DNA of 64,000 bases, from positions 1,364,001 to 1,428,000 of the forward strand of contig CAVSXT010000005.1 of assembly GCA_963732005.1 (NCBI GenBank), read 5' to 3'. How positions within the stretch are numbered: the stretch's first letter is position 1; every line of letters starts with the position of its first letter. The notes under the pieces were generated by a model that made no database searches, was not told where the DNA came from, and was given only the letters and a program-made list of their open reading frames with translations. Below are positions 17,759-36,547 of the stretch, in pieces. Made by a program: the position numbers and the translations under genes. Origin of the DNA: JASLEW01 sp963732005 (GTDB taxonomy: Bacteria; Acidobacteriota; Thermoanaerobaculia; Multivoradales; UBA5704).

Positions 17759-18382
17759 ATGAGCCTGCGGCACCATCTCCAGGACGGCGAGCAGATCCTC
17801 TACGAAGCCCACCCCAGCCGCGTGCCGCTGCTGCCGCCGCTCACCCTGGCGGCGGTCGCGGCGCTGACTGGCCTGGTCGGCTGGAACATGGGCGGCCAGC
17901 AGCGCTGGGTGCTGTACCTGGCAGGCGCGGTGGTGGCGGCGGCGCTGATCGCGGCGCTGGTCCGCTACGTCGAGCTCGCCGCCAACCAGTACGTGCTGAC
18001 CGACCGGCGGCTGCTGCGGCTGCGCGGCATCCTGAGCCAGAGCTCGATGGACTCCTATCTCGACAAGATCAACAACGTCGAGCACCATCAGAGCTTCTGG
18101 GGCCGCCTGCTCGGCTATGGCGACGTCGAGATCGACACCGCCGCGGGGACCGGCGCCGAGGTCTTCCCGCGCATCAGCCAGCCGCTCGCCTTCAAGCGCG
18201 CCGTCGACGCGGCCACCATCGCCTACCACAACGCCCCGGCCGGCCAGCCGGCGGCGCCGGCCGCGGGTGCGGCGGCTTCGGGCGCCGACCGCATCCGCGA
18301 GCTCAAGCGGCTGATGGACGACGGCCTGATCTCGCCCGCCGAGTTCGAGGCCAAGCGCAAGCAGCTGCTCGACCAGATCTGA
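17759..18382 (+). CDS. Membrane PH-domain (bPH2) protein with C-terminal SHOCT motif
   Basis: The protein has 207 residues. Two hydrophobic helices (residues ~24-65) are followed by a bacterial PH-like domain (NQYVLTDRRLLRLRGILSQ, KINNVEHHQSFWGRLLGYGDVEI). The end is a SHOCT motif (RIRELKRLMDDGLISPAEFE). SHOCT sequences often sit at protein ends as short oligomerisation elements, and the function is unknown. TAGCAT at 17746-17751 lies only seven bases before the ATG and no SD is visible, so a leaderless transcript is possible. It is divergent from otsA. Confidence 0.85.
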   Translation: MSLRHHLQDGEQILYEAHPSRVPLLPPLTLAAVAALTGLVGWNMGGQQRWVLYLAGAVVAAALIAALVRYVELAANQYVLTDRRLLRLRGILSQSSMDSYLDKINNVEHHQSFWGRLLGYGDVEIDTAAGTGAEVFPRISQPLAFKRAVDAATIAYHNAPAGQPAAPAAGAAASGADRIRELKRLMDDGLISPAEFEAKRKQLLDQI

Positions 18383-18466
18383 CGCCCGGCGGCAGGGCGG
18401 GCCGGCCCGGCGAACGGGACCGGACCGAGAGACGGCGACGCCGCGGCCGCCGGTGCGCAAGCTGGT

Positions 18467-18889
18467 TCAGGGAGACGGCGGCAGCAAGGCGGGGATCGTG
18501 CGGCGTCCGTGGATGCGATAAATCCGGAAGTCGCTGTCGAGGGTGAGCAGAGGGCTGCCCGTGTTGAGCTCGGCGAGATGGATCAGGCACGCGTCGGCGA
18601 GCGAGATGGGCACCTGAGAGTAGCGCGCCAGGAGACGGTGGACCGCGGCGAGGTGAGCTCCCAGCGAGAAGCCGATACGCACGAGGTCGCGCTCGACCAG
18701 CTCGAGGACCGCCGCCGGACCCTCCGGCTGGTGGCGAAGGAGAAAGCAGGCCTCCGAGAGCACCGCCTCGCAGGTGAGCAGCGGCGGCTCGATCTCGCCC
18801 AGCCGTGCGACCGCCCAGAGATGGAAGCGGTCGCGCCGGTTGAGGAAGGCGACCAGCGGGCCGGTGTCGAGGAGCGCGCGGGTCTTCAA
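18467..18889 (-). CDS. vapC: PIN-domain toxin (VapC-like ribonuclease)
   Basis: The protein is 140 residues from a TTG at 18889 that overlaps the antitoxin stop (TTGA). The PIN acidic residues are in place: LLDTGPLVAFLNRRD at the N-terminus, CEAVLSEACFLL in the middle, and LADACLIHLAE and LTLDSDFRIY towards the end. PIN toxins are Mg-dependent RNases, commonly of tRNA or rRNA. It is translationally coupled to the upstream RHH gene, the usual arrangement for a type II toxin-antitoxin module. Confidence 0.87.
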   Translation of the reverse strand: MKTRALLDTGPLVAFLNRRDRFHLWAVARLGEIEPPLLTCEAVLSEACFLLRHQPEGPAAVLELVERDLVRIGFSLGAHLAAVHRLLARYSQVPISLADACLIHLAELNTGSPLLTLDSDFRIYRIHGRRTIPALLPPSP

Positions 18890-19122
18890 CCGCCGTAGCC
18901 GTCCAGGTGGGCGGGGTTGCCGGCCAGGTCCTCCGGCCCCTCGACGCGGCCGGCAAGATCGCGCGCCCGGTCGGCGAAGGAGCCGGCGGCAGGCTCGGCG
19001 GCATGCGGCAGGTAGGACGCCAGCGCTTCGCGGATGATGGCCGAACGGCTGACGCCCTTGCGCTCGGCCAACCGACGCAATTCGGCGAGGAGCGAGTCGG
19101 GGAGCTTCAGCGAGATGGGCAT
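18886..19122 (-). CDS. vapB: Ribbon-helix-helix antitoxin
   Basis: The protein has 78 residues. Its N-terminal ~45 residues form a CopG/MetJ-type ribbon-helix-helix (PISLKLPDSLLAELRRLAER, then KGVSRSAIIREALASYL). The remaining ~35 residues are polar and would wrap the PIN toxin. Such antitoxins bind their own promoter as dimers and neutralise the toxin. It is first in a two-gene operon and overlaps the toxin start by four bases. Confidence 0.85.
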   Translation of the reverse strand: MPISLKLPDSLLAELRRLAERKGVSRSAIIREALASYLPHAAEPAAGSFADRARDLAGRVEGPEDLAGNPAHLDGYGG

Positions 19123-19302
19123 GTGCGCGGTCCGGGTGTTACCTGTCCGGCAGAATGGTAGTGCGGAACGAGGTAGAAGACAACTTTGCAGAGGGGTAGC
19201 CGCCCGCCGCTAGCCCCGCCCCGCCCGCACCGTCGCTGGCACCCGCAACGCGACCTGGGCGCGGGCGGGAGCGAGCTGGTTGTCTCGTCTGGGCGGGCGC
19301 GG

Positions 19303-19347
19303 GACACGACACAGGGTGGACCACGAATCGTGTCGCCTGGAACACGA
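19303..19347. promoter_or_regulatory. Possible operator with repeated ACACGA motifs upstream of the NRPS genes
   Basis: ACACGA occurs at 19304-19309, its inverse TCGTGT at 19328-19333 and ACACGA again at 19342-19347, in the 267-base gap between the antitoxin and the first NRPS gene. GACACGA and TCGTGTC form a 7-bp inverted repeat with an 18-base spacer. It could be a regulator site. No matching regulator gene is in the window, and I see no convincing -35/-10 pair nearby. Confidence 0.3.
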
Positions 19348-22300
19348 GGGTGGTCTCGCTGCTCGGGATCTCGCCAGGTGAGTCGTCCAGTGATCGCATC
19401 CAGCGTCGGGCCCACAGCGCCGGCGCCAGATTCCGCGCCACCCTCGCGTGCCACCGCGCTCGCCGCGCTGACGGCGAGCCTGTGCGCATGCGCGGCGCGC
19501 GCACTGGGCGTGCCGCCGGATGCGATCGAGAGCGAACGGCCGCTGACCGCCCTCGGGCTCGACTCGCTCGCGGCAGTCGAGATGGTGAGCGAGGTCGAGG
19601 CGGCGTTCGGGGTGACGCCGCCACTCGCCGACCTGCTTGGGGGCGCGACCGCCCGAGAGCTCGCCGAGCAGCTGCTCGCCGCGACGGCCGGTGAGGCGGC
19701 GCGCGGGCCGGCGGCCACGGCCGCGCCGCCGCTGGTGCCGGCGAAGCGCGCCGCCGGCGAGGCGCTACCGCTCTCCTCTGCCCAGCGGCGCCTCTGGCTG
19801 CTCGACCAGCTCGAACCCGGGACGGCGGTGTACAACGTGCCCGGCGCCGCGCGCCTCCGCGGCCCGCTCGACGTGGCCGCCCTGCACGCGGCGCTGACGG
19901 AGATCGTGCGCCGCCACGAGGCGCTGCGGACGTCCTTCGGGGCGGGCGACGAGCCGTACCAGATCGTGGGGCCGGCGGCCGTGCCGCCGCTGCCGCTGGC
20001 CGATCTCTCACGCCTGGCAGCTCCCGTCCGGGCGGCGGCGGCACGCCGCGAGGCAGGCGCCGAGGCGCGGCGGCCCTTCGACCTCACGCATGGCCCGGTG
20101 CTGCGTCTCGCCCTGCTGCGGCTCGGGCCGGCCGAGCACCTGCTGCTCGCCACCTTCCATCACATCGCCGCCGACGGCTGGTCGCTCGGGCTGTTCCTCG
20201 ACGAGCTGGCGGCGCTCTACGGCGTCGCGGCGGACGCCCGGGCCCCGGCCGGGGCGGTGCCCGAGCTGCCGGTCCAGGTCGCCGACTTCGCCGTCTGGCA
20301 GCGGCGCTGGCTGGACAGCGGGGCGCTCGCCGGCCAGCTCGCCTATTGGCGCGAGCGCCTCGCCGGCCTGCCGGTGCTCGAGCTTCCCACCGACCGGCCG
20401 CGGCCGCCGGTGCGCTCCTCCCGGGGGGCGACGCGCCGGCGCCAGCTGCCTGCCGCGGCGGCGGCGGCGGTGGCGGCGCTCGCCCGCCGCCAGGGGGTGA
20501 CCCTGTTCATGGCGCTGCTGAGCGCCTTCCAGGCGCTGCTCGCGCGCTGGTGCGGCGAGGAGGTGGTGGCGGTGGGCGCGCCGGCCGCCGGCCGGGGGCG
20601 CCCCGAGATCGAGCGGCTGATCGGTCTGTTCGTCAACACCCTGGTGCTCGACGTGCGGGTGGGCGACGACCCGCCGCTGGGCGTCCTGCTCGAGCGGGTG
20701 CGGCAGGCATGTCTCGGCGCCTATGCCCACCAGGACCTGCCCTTCGAGCTGCTGGTCGACGAGCTGCGGCCGGAGCGCGACCTGGCGCACCATCCGCTCT
20801 TCCAGGTCATGCTGACGCTCGATAAGCCGCTGCCGCCACGGCGGCTGGGCGGCGCCGCGGACCCGCGTCAGGCCGCGGCCGCACACTCCGCACACTCCGC
20901 GGCGCCACGTGTCCCGCTCACCCTGGAGCCACTGCGCGGTGCCACCGGCACCGCCAAGTTCGACCTGCTGCTGGCGGTCGCGCCGCTGCCGGACGGCGGC
21001 TGGGATCTGCTCGGCGAGTACGCGGCGGCGCTCTGGGAGGCGGCCAGCGTGGACCGCCTGCTTGGCCATCTCGACACCCTGCTGGCCGGCGCCGCGACGG
21101 CAGCGCCGGAGACGCGGCTGTCGGAGCTGCCGCTGCTCTCCGCGGTGGAGCGGCAGCAGCTGCTGCGGGAGTGGAACGATACTCCGCTGCCGGCGGTGCC
21201 GGCGGTGCCGGCGGCGCCGGCGGCGCTGGCAGCGCCGGCAGCGGACGCCGGGCGTCCGGGGATCGCCGCGCCGGCCGCGCCGCGCCTGCACGACCTGGTC
21301 GCGGCGCAGGCGGCGCGCACGCCCGACGCGGTGGCGGTGGTGGCGGGCTCGGCGTCGGCGGAACGGCTCACCTATGGCGCTCTGCTCGGGCGCGCCCGCG
21401 CGCTGGCCGGGGTCCTGCGGCCGCTCGGCATCGGCCCCGAGAGCCGCGTCGGCGTCTGCCTCGAACGCAATGCCGACCTGGTGGCGGCGGTGCTCGGCAT
21501 CCTCGAGGCGGGCGCCGCCTACGTGCCGCTCGATCCCGACTACCCGGGCGCGCGGCTCGAGCTGATGCTGGCCGACGCCGAGGCGCAGGCGCTGGTCGTC
21601 GCGCCGGCGCTTGCCGGCCGCTTCGCCGCCTTCGCCGGCCCCGTGGTCGAGCTCGCGGGCGGCAGGGCGCGGGAGCAGGGGGCGCCGGACGCGCCGGGTG
21701 TATCGCTGGCCACGCCCGGCGCGCAGGCCGCTTCGCCGGTGGCCGGGGAGCGCAACCTCGCCTACGTGATCTTCACCTCCGGCTCGACCGGCCGGCCCAA
21801 GGGCGTGGCGATCGAGCATCGCAGCGCCGTGTCGCTGGTCCGCTGGGCCCTCGCGGCCTACTCGCCGCGCGAGCTCGCCGGCGTCCTCATGGCGACCTCG
21901 CTCTGCTTCGACCTCTCCGTCTTCGAGCTGTTCGTGCCGCTCGCCGCGGGCGGCCGGGTGATCCTGGCACGCAACCTCCTCGCGCTCCCCGAGCTGCCGG
22001 GGGCCCCCGAGGTGACCCTGGTCAACGCCGTGCCCTCGCCGATGGCGGCGCTGGTGGCCGGGAGCCTGCCGGCCGGCCTGCGCACGGTGAACCTGGCGGG
22101 CGAGCCGCTGCCGCCGGAGCTGGCGGCGCGGATCCACGCCCACCCACGGGTCGAGCGGCTCCTGAACCTCTACGGACCCAGCGAGGACACCACCTACTCG
22201 ACCCTGGCGCCGGTGCCCCGAGGGGCCGCCGCCATCCCCATCGGCCGGCCGCTCCCCGGGAGGCGCGCGCGCGTGCTCGGCCGCCACGGCGAGCCGCTGC

Positions 22301-22579
22301 CGATCGGCGTCCCGGGCGAGCTGCTGCTCGCCGGCGTGGGCCTGGCGCGCGGCTACCTGGGGCGGCCGCAGGCGACCGCCGAGCGCTTCGTCCCCGATCC
22401 CTGGGGAGCCGCGGGCGCCCGCATGTATCGCACCGGCGACCGGGTGCGCCTGCTGGGCGACGGCAGGCTCGAGTTCCTGGGGCGCCTCGACCGCCAGGTC
22501 AAGTTGCGCGGCTTCCGCCTCGAGCTGGGCGAGATCGAGGCACATCTTCGAGCGCCACCCGGCGGTCAGCCGGGCGGCG

Positions 22580-29946
<7,367 letters not shown>

Positions 29947-29950
<4 letters not shown>

Positions 29951-32900
29951 CCGAGCCGGAGACCCTGCCCGACGCCGCGGCGGGCATCGCCGTGATCGGG
30001 CTCGCCGCGCGCTTCCCGGGCGCCCCCGATGCCGCCGCCTTCTGGCGCAACCTGCGCGACGGCGTGGAGGCGATCTCACGGTTGAGCGACGAGGAGCTGG
30101 CGGCGGCCGGGATCGCCGCCGCCGAGCGGCACGATCCTCGCTACGTACCTGCCAAGGGCGTGCTCGCCGGGGCCGACATGTTCGACGCCGCGCTGTTCGG
30201 CCTGACGCCGCGCGAGGCCGAGATGATGGACCCTCAGCACCGGGTGTTCCTCGAGTGTGCCTGGGAGGCGCTCGAGGACGCCGCCTGCGACCCGCGCCGC
30301 TTTTCCGGCCGGGCCGGCATCTGGGCCGGCGCCGGCGCCAACTCCTACCTGATGGCGAACCTCCTGCCGCACCGCCAGCGCCTGGAAGGCCAGGGCATCC
30401 TGCCGGCGCTGCTGCTCAACGAGCCCGACTTCCTGGCCACTCGGGCCGCCTATGCGCTCGATCTGCGGGGACCGAGCGTGACCGTTCAGACCGCCTGCTC
30501 GACCTCGCTGGTGGCCGTCCACGCGGCCTGCCAGAGCCTGCTCGCGGGCGAGTGCGATCTCGCGCTGGCCGGTGGTGTCTCGATCAGCGTGCCGCTCGCC
30601 GCCGGCTACCTCCACGAGGAGGGCGGCGTGATGTCGCCCGACGGCCACTGCCGCGCCTTCGACCGCGCGGCCGCAGGGTCCGTCGAGGGCAACGGCTGCG
30701 GCCTGGTGGTCTTGAAACGGCTCGGCGACGCCCTTGCCCAGGGCGACCAGATCTACGGCGTGATCCGCGGCTCGGCCATCAACAACGACGGCGCCCAGAA
30801 GGTCGGCTTCACCGCACCGGGCGTCGCCGGCCAGGCGGAGGCGATCTCCGAGGCACTGATGGTGGCGGGGGTGGATCCGGAGACCGTCGGCTACGTGGAG
30901 GCGCACGGCAGCGGCACGCCGCTCGGCGATCCGGTCGAGATCGCGGCGCTCACCCAGGCGTTCGCCGCTGCCGCCCCGGGCAGCCCGCGGGCGCCACGCG
31001 CGCGGTGGTGCGCGATCGGCTCGGCGAAGACGGCGATCGGCCACTGCAACGCCGCCGCCGGCGTCGCCGGTCTGATCAAGACGCTGCTGGCGCTGGTCCA
31101 TCGCACGCTGCCGCCCAGCCTGCACTTCAGCAGCCCGAACCCGCAGCTCGATCTCGACCACGGTCCCTTCTACGTGCCCACCCGGGCGACCCCCTGGGTG
31201 CAGGGCGGTGCGCCGCGCCGTGCCGGCGTGAGCTCCTTCGGTCTCGGCGGCACCAACGCCCACGTGGTGGTCGAGGAGGCGCCGCGGCGCGCCCCCGGTC
31301 TGGCGAGCGCGGGGCGATGGCAGCTGCTGCCGCTCTCGGCTCGCACCCCCGCCGCCCTCGCCGCCATGGCGGCGCGCCTGGCGGACCACCTCGCGGGGGC
31401 GCCAGGCGACGCTGACGTCGCCCATCCCGACGTTGGCGACGTCGCCGATCCCGACCTTGCCGACGTCGCCTGGACGCTGCAAACCGGCCGCCGCGAGCTC
31501 GCCTGCCGCCGGACGGTCGCGGCGCGCGATCGCCGCGGGGCGGCGGCGGCGCTGCGCGCGCTACCGGCCGCCGCGGCTGCCGGCACCGCCGGCGTGGCCG
31601 CGAGCACCGGGCGGCAGGTGGTCTTCCTGTTTCCCGGTCTCGGGGACCAGTACGTGGACATGGGCCGCGACCTCTACGAGGAGGAGCCGGTCTTCCGCCG
31701 GCACCTCGACGAGTGCGCCGAGCTGCTGGCGCCACGGCTCGGCGCCGACCTGCGGCAGCTGCTGTTCTCTCCCGGGGAGCGGCGGCGGCGGCCGGCGAGC
31801 GGCGCCGCGGCACCCGACCTGCGCGCGTTGCCGCGCCGCGGCGCCCAGCCCGCGGCCGAGCCGGCGCCGGTCGCCGCGGCAGGGCCGTCCGCCGCGGCCT
31901 CCGAGATGGCGCAGCGCCTGCAGCGGACGCGCTTCGCGCAGCCGGCCGGTTTCGTTGTCGAGTACGCGCTCGGGCAGCAGCTGCTGGCGTGGGGCATCGT
32001 GCCGCGGGCGATGATCGGCTACAGCCTGGGCGAGTACGTCGCCGCCTGCCTCGCGGGATCGCTGTCGCTGCCGCAGGCGCTCTCCCTGGTCGCGGAGCGG
32101 GCCCGCTGGATCGACGAGCTGCCCGCGGGCGCGATGCTCGTGGTGCCGCTGGGAGAGGAGGAGGTCCGGCCGCTGCTGGCCGGCGGCGGCGCGGACCTCG
32201 CGCTGGCGGCCACCAACGGGCCTCACTGCTCGGTGGTGGCCGGCGACCTCGCGGCGGTCGCGGCGCTCGAGCTGCGGCTGCGCGAGGGCGGGACGGCCTG
32301 CATGCGGCCGCGGACGGGTCACGCCTTCCACTCCCGCCTGATGGCGCCGGCGGCTGCCCGCCTCACGGCGATGGCGCCGGCGATGGCGCCGCCGCGGATC
32401 CCCTGGATCTCGAATGTGACCGGGACCTGGGTGACGGCCGGCGACCTCGGAGATCCGGGCTACTGGGCGCGGCACCTCTGCGGCACGGTGCGCTTCGCCG
32501 AGGGCGTCGGCGAGCTGCTGGCCGAGCCCGAGCAGGCGCTCCTGGAGGTCGGCCCCGGCGCCACGCTGGGCACCTTCGCCAGGCAGCATCCGGCCGCTGG
32601 CGCGGGCCTGGTCACGGCCCAGGCGATGCGGCGCGCCGACGAAGGGGGCTCGGACGTCGAGGTGCTGCTCGCGGCGGTGGGCCGCCTGTGGACCGCCGGC
32701 GGCCGTGTCGACTGGGACCGCCTCCATGGCGGCGAGCGGCGCCGGCGCGTCGCGCTGCCCGCCTACCCGTTCGAGCATCAGCGCTGCTGGATCGATCCGC
32801 CGGCGCCGGCAGCTGCGTCCGCCGGCACGCCGGCAGCGGCCGGCCGCGCGACGGACCTCGCCGACTGGTTTTGGGCGCCGGTCTGGAAGCGGCTGCCGCC

Positions 32901-35028
32901 GCTACGCGCCGCCGCGCCGGGCGGTGCCGGCGGCGGGCCCGGCGCGGCGCCAGCCGGGCAGGACGGCGGCGCCGCCTGCCGCTGGCTCCTCTTGCTCCCC
33001 GGCGGCGATGGGGACGCTCAGGCGGGCGGCGTGGCCGCCGCCGCCCAGATCGCGGCACGGCTCGCAGCGGGCCTGCGCGAGCTGGGCCACGAGGTGTCCA
33101 CGGTGGTGCCGGGACCGCCCGGGACGGGCTTCGCCGTGCCGCCGGCGGGAGCCACGGAGCGGGGCGGGGCGTTCGCCATCGATCCCGGCCGGCCCGAGGA
33201 CTACGAGGCGCTGCTGCGCCACCTGTGCGGACAGGCCGGCGGCCTGCCCTTGCGCCTCCTCCACCTGGGGAGCCTGACCGCCGGCGAACCGTCGTTCGAG
33301 CAGGCACAGGCCGGCGGTCTGCTGAGCGTCGCCATGCTGGCGCGTGCGGTTGGGGCGGCGGCCGGCTCGGGCTCGGGCCGCCTGATCGTGGTGGCGAGCG
33401 GCCTGGCCGAGGTGGTGGATGGCGACACCATCCAGCCCGCCAAGGCGACCGTGCTCGGCACCCTCAAGGTGATCCCCCAGGAGGTGCCGCGTTTCGCCGC
33501 CGGTGCGATCGACGTCGTGCTGCCGCCCGCGGGACCCGCGGCGGCGCGGCTGGCCGAGTGCCTGCTGGCCGAGATCGCCGGCGCGGACGCCGCCGGACCT
33601 CTCGCGCCGCTGCTGGCGCTGCGCGGCCGCCAGCGCTTCGTGCGCGACTTCGAGCGGGTGCGCCTGCCGACGCCGCCCGCCGTGCCCGCCGCGCCAGGAG
33701 TCGACGACGCCCTGGGCGTCCCTTGCGACGCCTGCCTGGTCGTGCTGCCGGCCGGCCCGGCCCACGGCCCGGGGCTGGCGATCGCCGAGCACCTGCTGCG
33801 CGGCCGGCAGGCGCGGGTCTGCCTGCTGCTGCCGGCGGACTTCCCGCCGCGCGCGGCATGGGAGAGCCGGCCGCGGCCGGTGGGCACGGCCGCCGCGGGA
33901 GACACGGCCGCGGCCGCTGGCATCGATCGGCTGCTGGCGCTCGAACGCGAGGCCGGAGGCGACGGCCGCCTGCGCTACGAGCGCGCCGACCCGGAGGACG
34001 CCGCCGCGATCCGCGCCGCCGTGGCCGCGGCCCGCGGCGCCTGGGGTCCCCTCGCCACCGCCTTCTGGGCCGGCGGCGGCACCGCGAGCGGCCTGCTGCA
34101 GCTCAAGACGCCGGCGGCACTGCTCGCCACCCTGAGGCCCGTCGAGCGCGGCGTCCAGGCGCTCCTCGCCGCGCTCGACGAGGGCGAGGAGGCGGCTCCC
34201 CCGACCCTGGCGCTCTGCTCCACCACCACGGCGGTGACCGGCGGGCTCGGCCTGATCGATCTTGCCGCGTCCGGCGCCTGGCTCGCGGCGCTCGCCGAAC
34301 GGCGCGAGGCCGACCTGTCGGCCGCCGGCACGGTCGCCGGGGTGGGCGGCGCCGCGGGCGCGGCCCCCGGGCGGCCGCCCCGGGTGCGCGCCATCGCCAT
34401 CCACTGGGATCCCTACCAGTGGGGCGGCTGGCTCCTCACCGGCGTGGGAGCCGGCACGGCGGGCCTGACGCCGCAGGAGCTGGAGGCGGAGCTGCGGACG
34501 CGTGGCGCCTCGCCGGCGCGGAGCGCCGAGGCGCTCGGGCGGCTGCTCGCGGGCCCGCTGGCCGTGGCGGTGGTTTCGGCGCGCGACCTCCACGGGCTCA
34601 TGACCGAGACCGACAGCGTGACCGCGGAGTCGCTGCTGGCCCAGCTGGGTGCTGGCGGCGGCGAGCAGGCGGCCCGCCCGGCGCTGCCGACGCCCTACGA
34701 GCCGCCGCGGGACGAGCTCGAGGAGCGGCTGGCCCAAACCTGGCAGGAGCTCTTCGGCATCCAGCCGATCGGCCGCGACGACACTTTCCTCGACCTCGGC
34801 GGCCATTCGCTGCTGGCCATCCAGGTCGTCACCCGCCTGCGGCAGCTGCTGGAGGTCGATCTGCCGGTCACCAGCGTCTTCGAGGCGCCCACCGTGGCGC
34901 AGCTCGCCGCGCTGGTGCGGCGGGCGCGCGGCGAGCCCGACCCGGCGGAGCTCGAGGCGCTGCTCGCCCAGGTCGAGGAGCTGTCGCCGGCAGAGGCGGC
35001 GGCGCGCCTGGCGGAGATGGGGGCCTGA
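29947..35028 (+). CDS. Type I PKS module: KS - AT - degenerate KR - ACP
   Basis: The protein is 1693 residues from the ATG that overlaps the upstream stop. The KS is complete: TACSTSLVAVHAAC (Cys 184), VEAHGSGTPLGDP, TAIGHCNAAAG. The AT has GYSLGEYVAA (Ser 693) and HAFHSRLM. The HAFH form is typical of malonyl-CoA selection. Residues ~975-1540 resemble a ketoreductase, but the nucleotide loop reads LPAGPAHGPGLAIAEHL instead of GGxGxxG, and the Ser-Tyr-Asn region reads CSTTTAVTGGLGLIDLAASG with Leu at the Tyr position. It is therefore probably inactive. The ACP has DLGGHSLLAIQ (Ser 1621). A short helical tail may dock to the next protein. Confidence 0.9.
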
Positions 35029-35029
35029 G

Positions 35030-36547
35030 ATGGGGATCGCCGAGCGGCTGGCCTCGCTCTCGCCGGAGCAGCGGGCGCTGCTCGAAGCGCTGCGCCGCGG
35101 CGCCACCGGCGGGCCGGGGCAGGCACCCTCGCCGCGGCCGGCGCCGGCGCGACTGCCGCCGCCGGTGGCGCCGGTCTCGGGCCCTCTGGGCCTGGGCGAC
35201 TGGCCGCTCTCCCGCGACCAGGAGCGGATCTGGCGGCTGCACCAGGAGGATCCCGGCCTGGTGTCCTGGAACGTCGACGCCGGGAGCCGCGTCACCGGAC
35301 TCGTGGAGCTGCCGGCGTTGCTTGCCGCCATCGACGTCCTGGTCCGCCGCCACGCCGCCTGGCGCACCGTGTTCCCGCGTGCGGGCGACAGGCCGGTGCA
35401 GCGGGTGCTCGCGTTCCTGGCTCCCGCGGTGTCGCTGCTCGACCTGCGCGGCCTGCCGGCGGCGCGCCGCGAGGCCGCCGCGCTCGCCGCCGCCTACGAG
35501 CACACGCGCCAGCCGTTCGACCTCGCGCGCGGGCCGCTGCTGCGGCTGGCCCTGGTGCGGCTGGCCGACCGCGAGCACCTGTTGCTGGTCACCATCCATC
35601 ACCTGGCGACCGACTGGATCAGCTTCCAGGTGTTCTATGGCGAGCTGCTCGCGGTCTACGAGGCACTACAGGGGGGGCACCCTGTCCGCCTGGCGCCCCT
35701 GCCGCTGCAGTATCCCGACTACGTGCTGTGGGAGCGTGGCTGGTGGCGCGGCGAGGTGCTGGCCGAGGAGGCGCGCTTCTGGCAGGCGCAGCTCGCCGGC
35801 TTCCCGCTCGTGCTCGACCTCCCCGCCGACCGGCCCCGCCCGCCGGCGCAGAGCCAGCGCGGCGGGATGCTGCGGGTCGCGGTGGGTCCGGCGCGCAGCC
35901 AGCGCCTGCGCGCCCTCGCCCGCGCCGCCTCGGCGACGACCTTCATGGCGATGCTTGCCGCGGTCTACGCGCTGCTCTGGCGCCTCACCGGCCGCGAGAA
36001 GCTGGTCGTCGGCTCGAACGGCGCCAACCGCGCCCGGCCGGAGCTGGCGCCGGTGGCAGGCCTGTTCTTGAACCAGGTCCCCTTCGCTGCCGATCTCGCC
36101 GGCGACCCGAGCTTCCGCGAGCTGCTGGCGCGCAGCCGGCGTGCGGCGCTCGTTGCCTACGCCCACCAGAACCTGCCCTTCAGCCTGCTCGTCGAAGCGC
36201 TGGGGGGAGGCGAGGACCGCGGCCGGTACCCGGTCGTGCAGGTGCTGCTGCTGGTGCTCCAGCGGCTGGGCAGCTCGTCGTCGCGCGCCGGGCTCACCTT
36301 CCGGCCGCTCCAGCTCTACGACGGCAACTCGCGCTGGGACCTGATGTTCGGCCTCTACGACGATCAAGACGAGGGGCTCGCCGGCGCGCTCGAATACAAC
36401 GCCGACGTCTTCACCGGCGCGACCGCGGCCCGCTGGCTCGACCTGTTCTACCGGTTGCTCGACGCGGGCCTGGCCGATCCCGACGCCCCGCTCTCGCAGC
36501 TCGCGGCGCGCGCCGGCGCCGGCGCCGGCACCCCGGAGCCGCGATGA
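35030..36547 (+). CDS. Stand-alone condensation domain
   Basis: The protein has 505 residues and starts one base after the PKS stop. The N-terminus (GIAERLASLSPEQRALLEAL) looks like a docking helix. The rest is one condensation domain: DWPLSRDQERIWRL, RRHAAWRTVF, IHHLATDWISF (His 190-191), LQYPDYVLWERGWW, VGSNGANRARPE, YAHQNLPFSLLVEAL. The catalytic HHxxxDG motif is HHLATDW, with Trp for Gly. The first C domain of the next protein has the same change, and the two proteins share N-terminal layout, so they are likely tandem duplicates. No A or carrier domain is attached. It overlaps the next ATG (ATGA). Confidence 0.85.
   Translation: MGIAERLASLSPEQRALLEALRRGATGGPGQAPSPRPAPARLPPPVAPVSGPLGLGDWPLSRDQERIWRLHQEDPGLVSWNVDAGSRVTGLVELPALLAAIDVLVRRHAAWRTVFPRAGDRPVQRVLAFLAPAVSLLDLRGLPAARREAAALAAAYEHTRQPFDLARGPLLRLALVRLADREHLLLVTIHHLATDWISFQVFYGELLAVYEALQGGHPVRLAPLPLQYPDYVLWERGWWRGEVLAEEARFWQAQLAGFPLVLDLPADRPRPPAQSQRGGMLRVAVGPARSQRLRALARAASATTFMAMLAAVYALLWRLTGREKLVVGSNGANRARPELAPVAGLFLNQVPFAADLAGDPSFRELLARSRRAALVAYAHQNLPFSLLVEALGGGEDRGRYPVVQVLLLVLQRLGSSSSRAGLTFRPLQLYDGNSRWDLMFGLYDDQDEGLAGALEYNADVFTGATAARWLDLFYRLLDAGLADPDAPLSQLAARAGAGAGTPEPR

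Noticed and set aside
20880..20900. CRISPR-like short repeats (CACACTCCG twice)
   Set aside because: There are only two adjacent copies inside a condensation-domain coding region, with no spacers.
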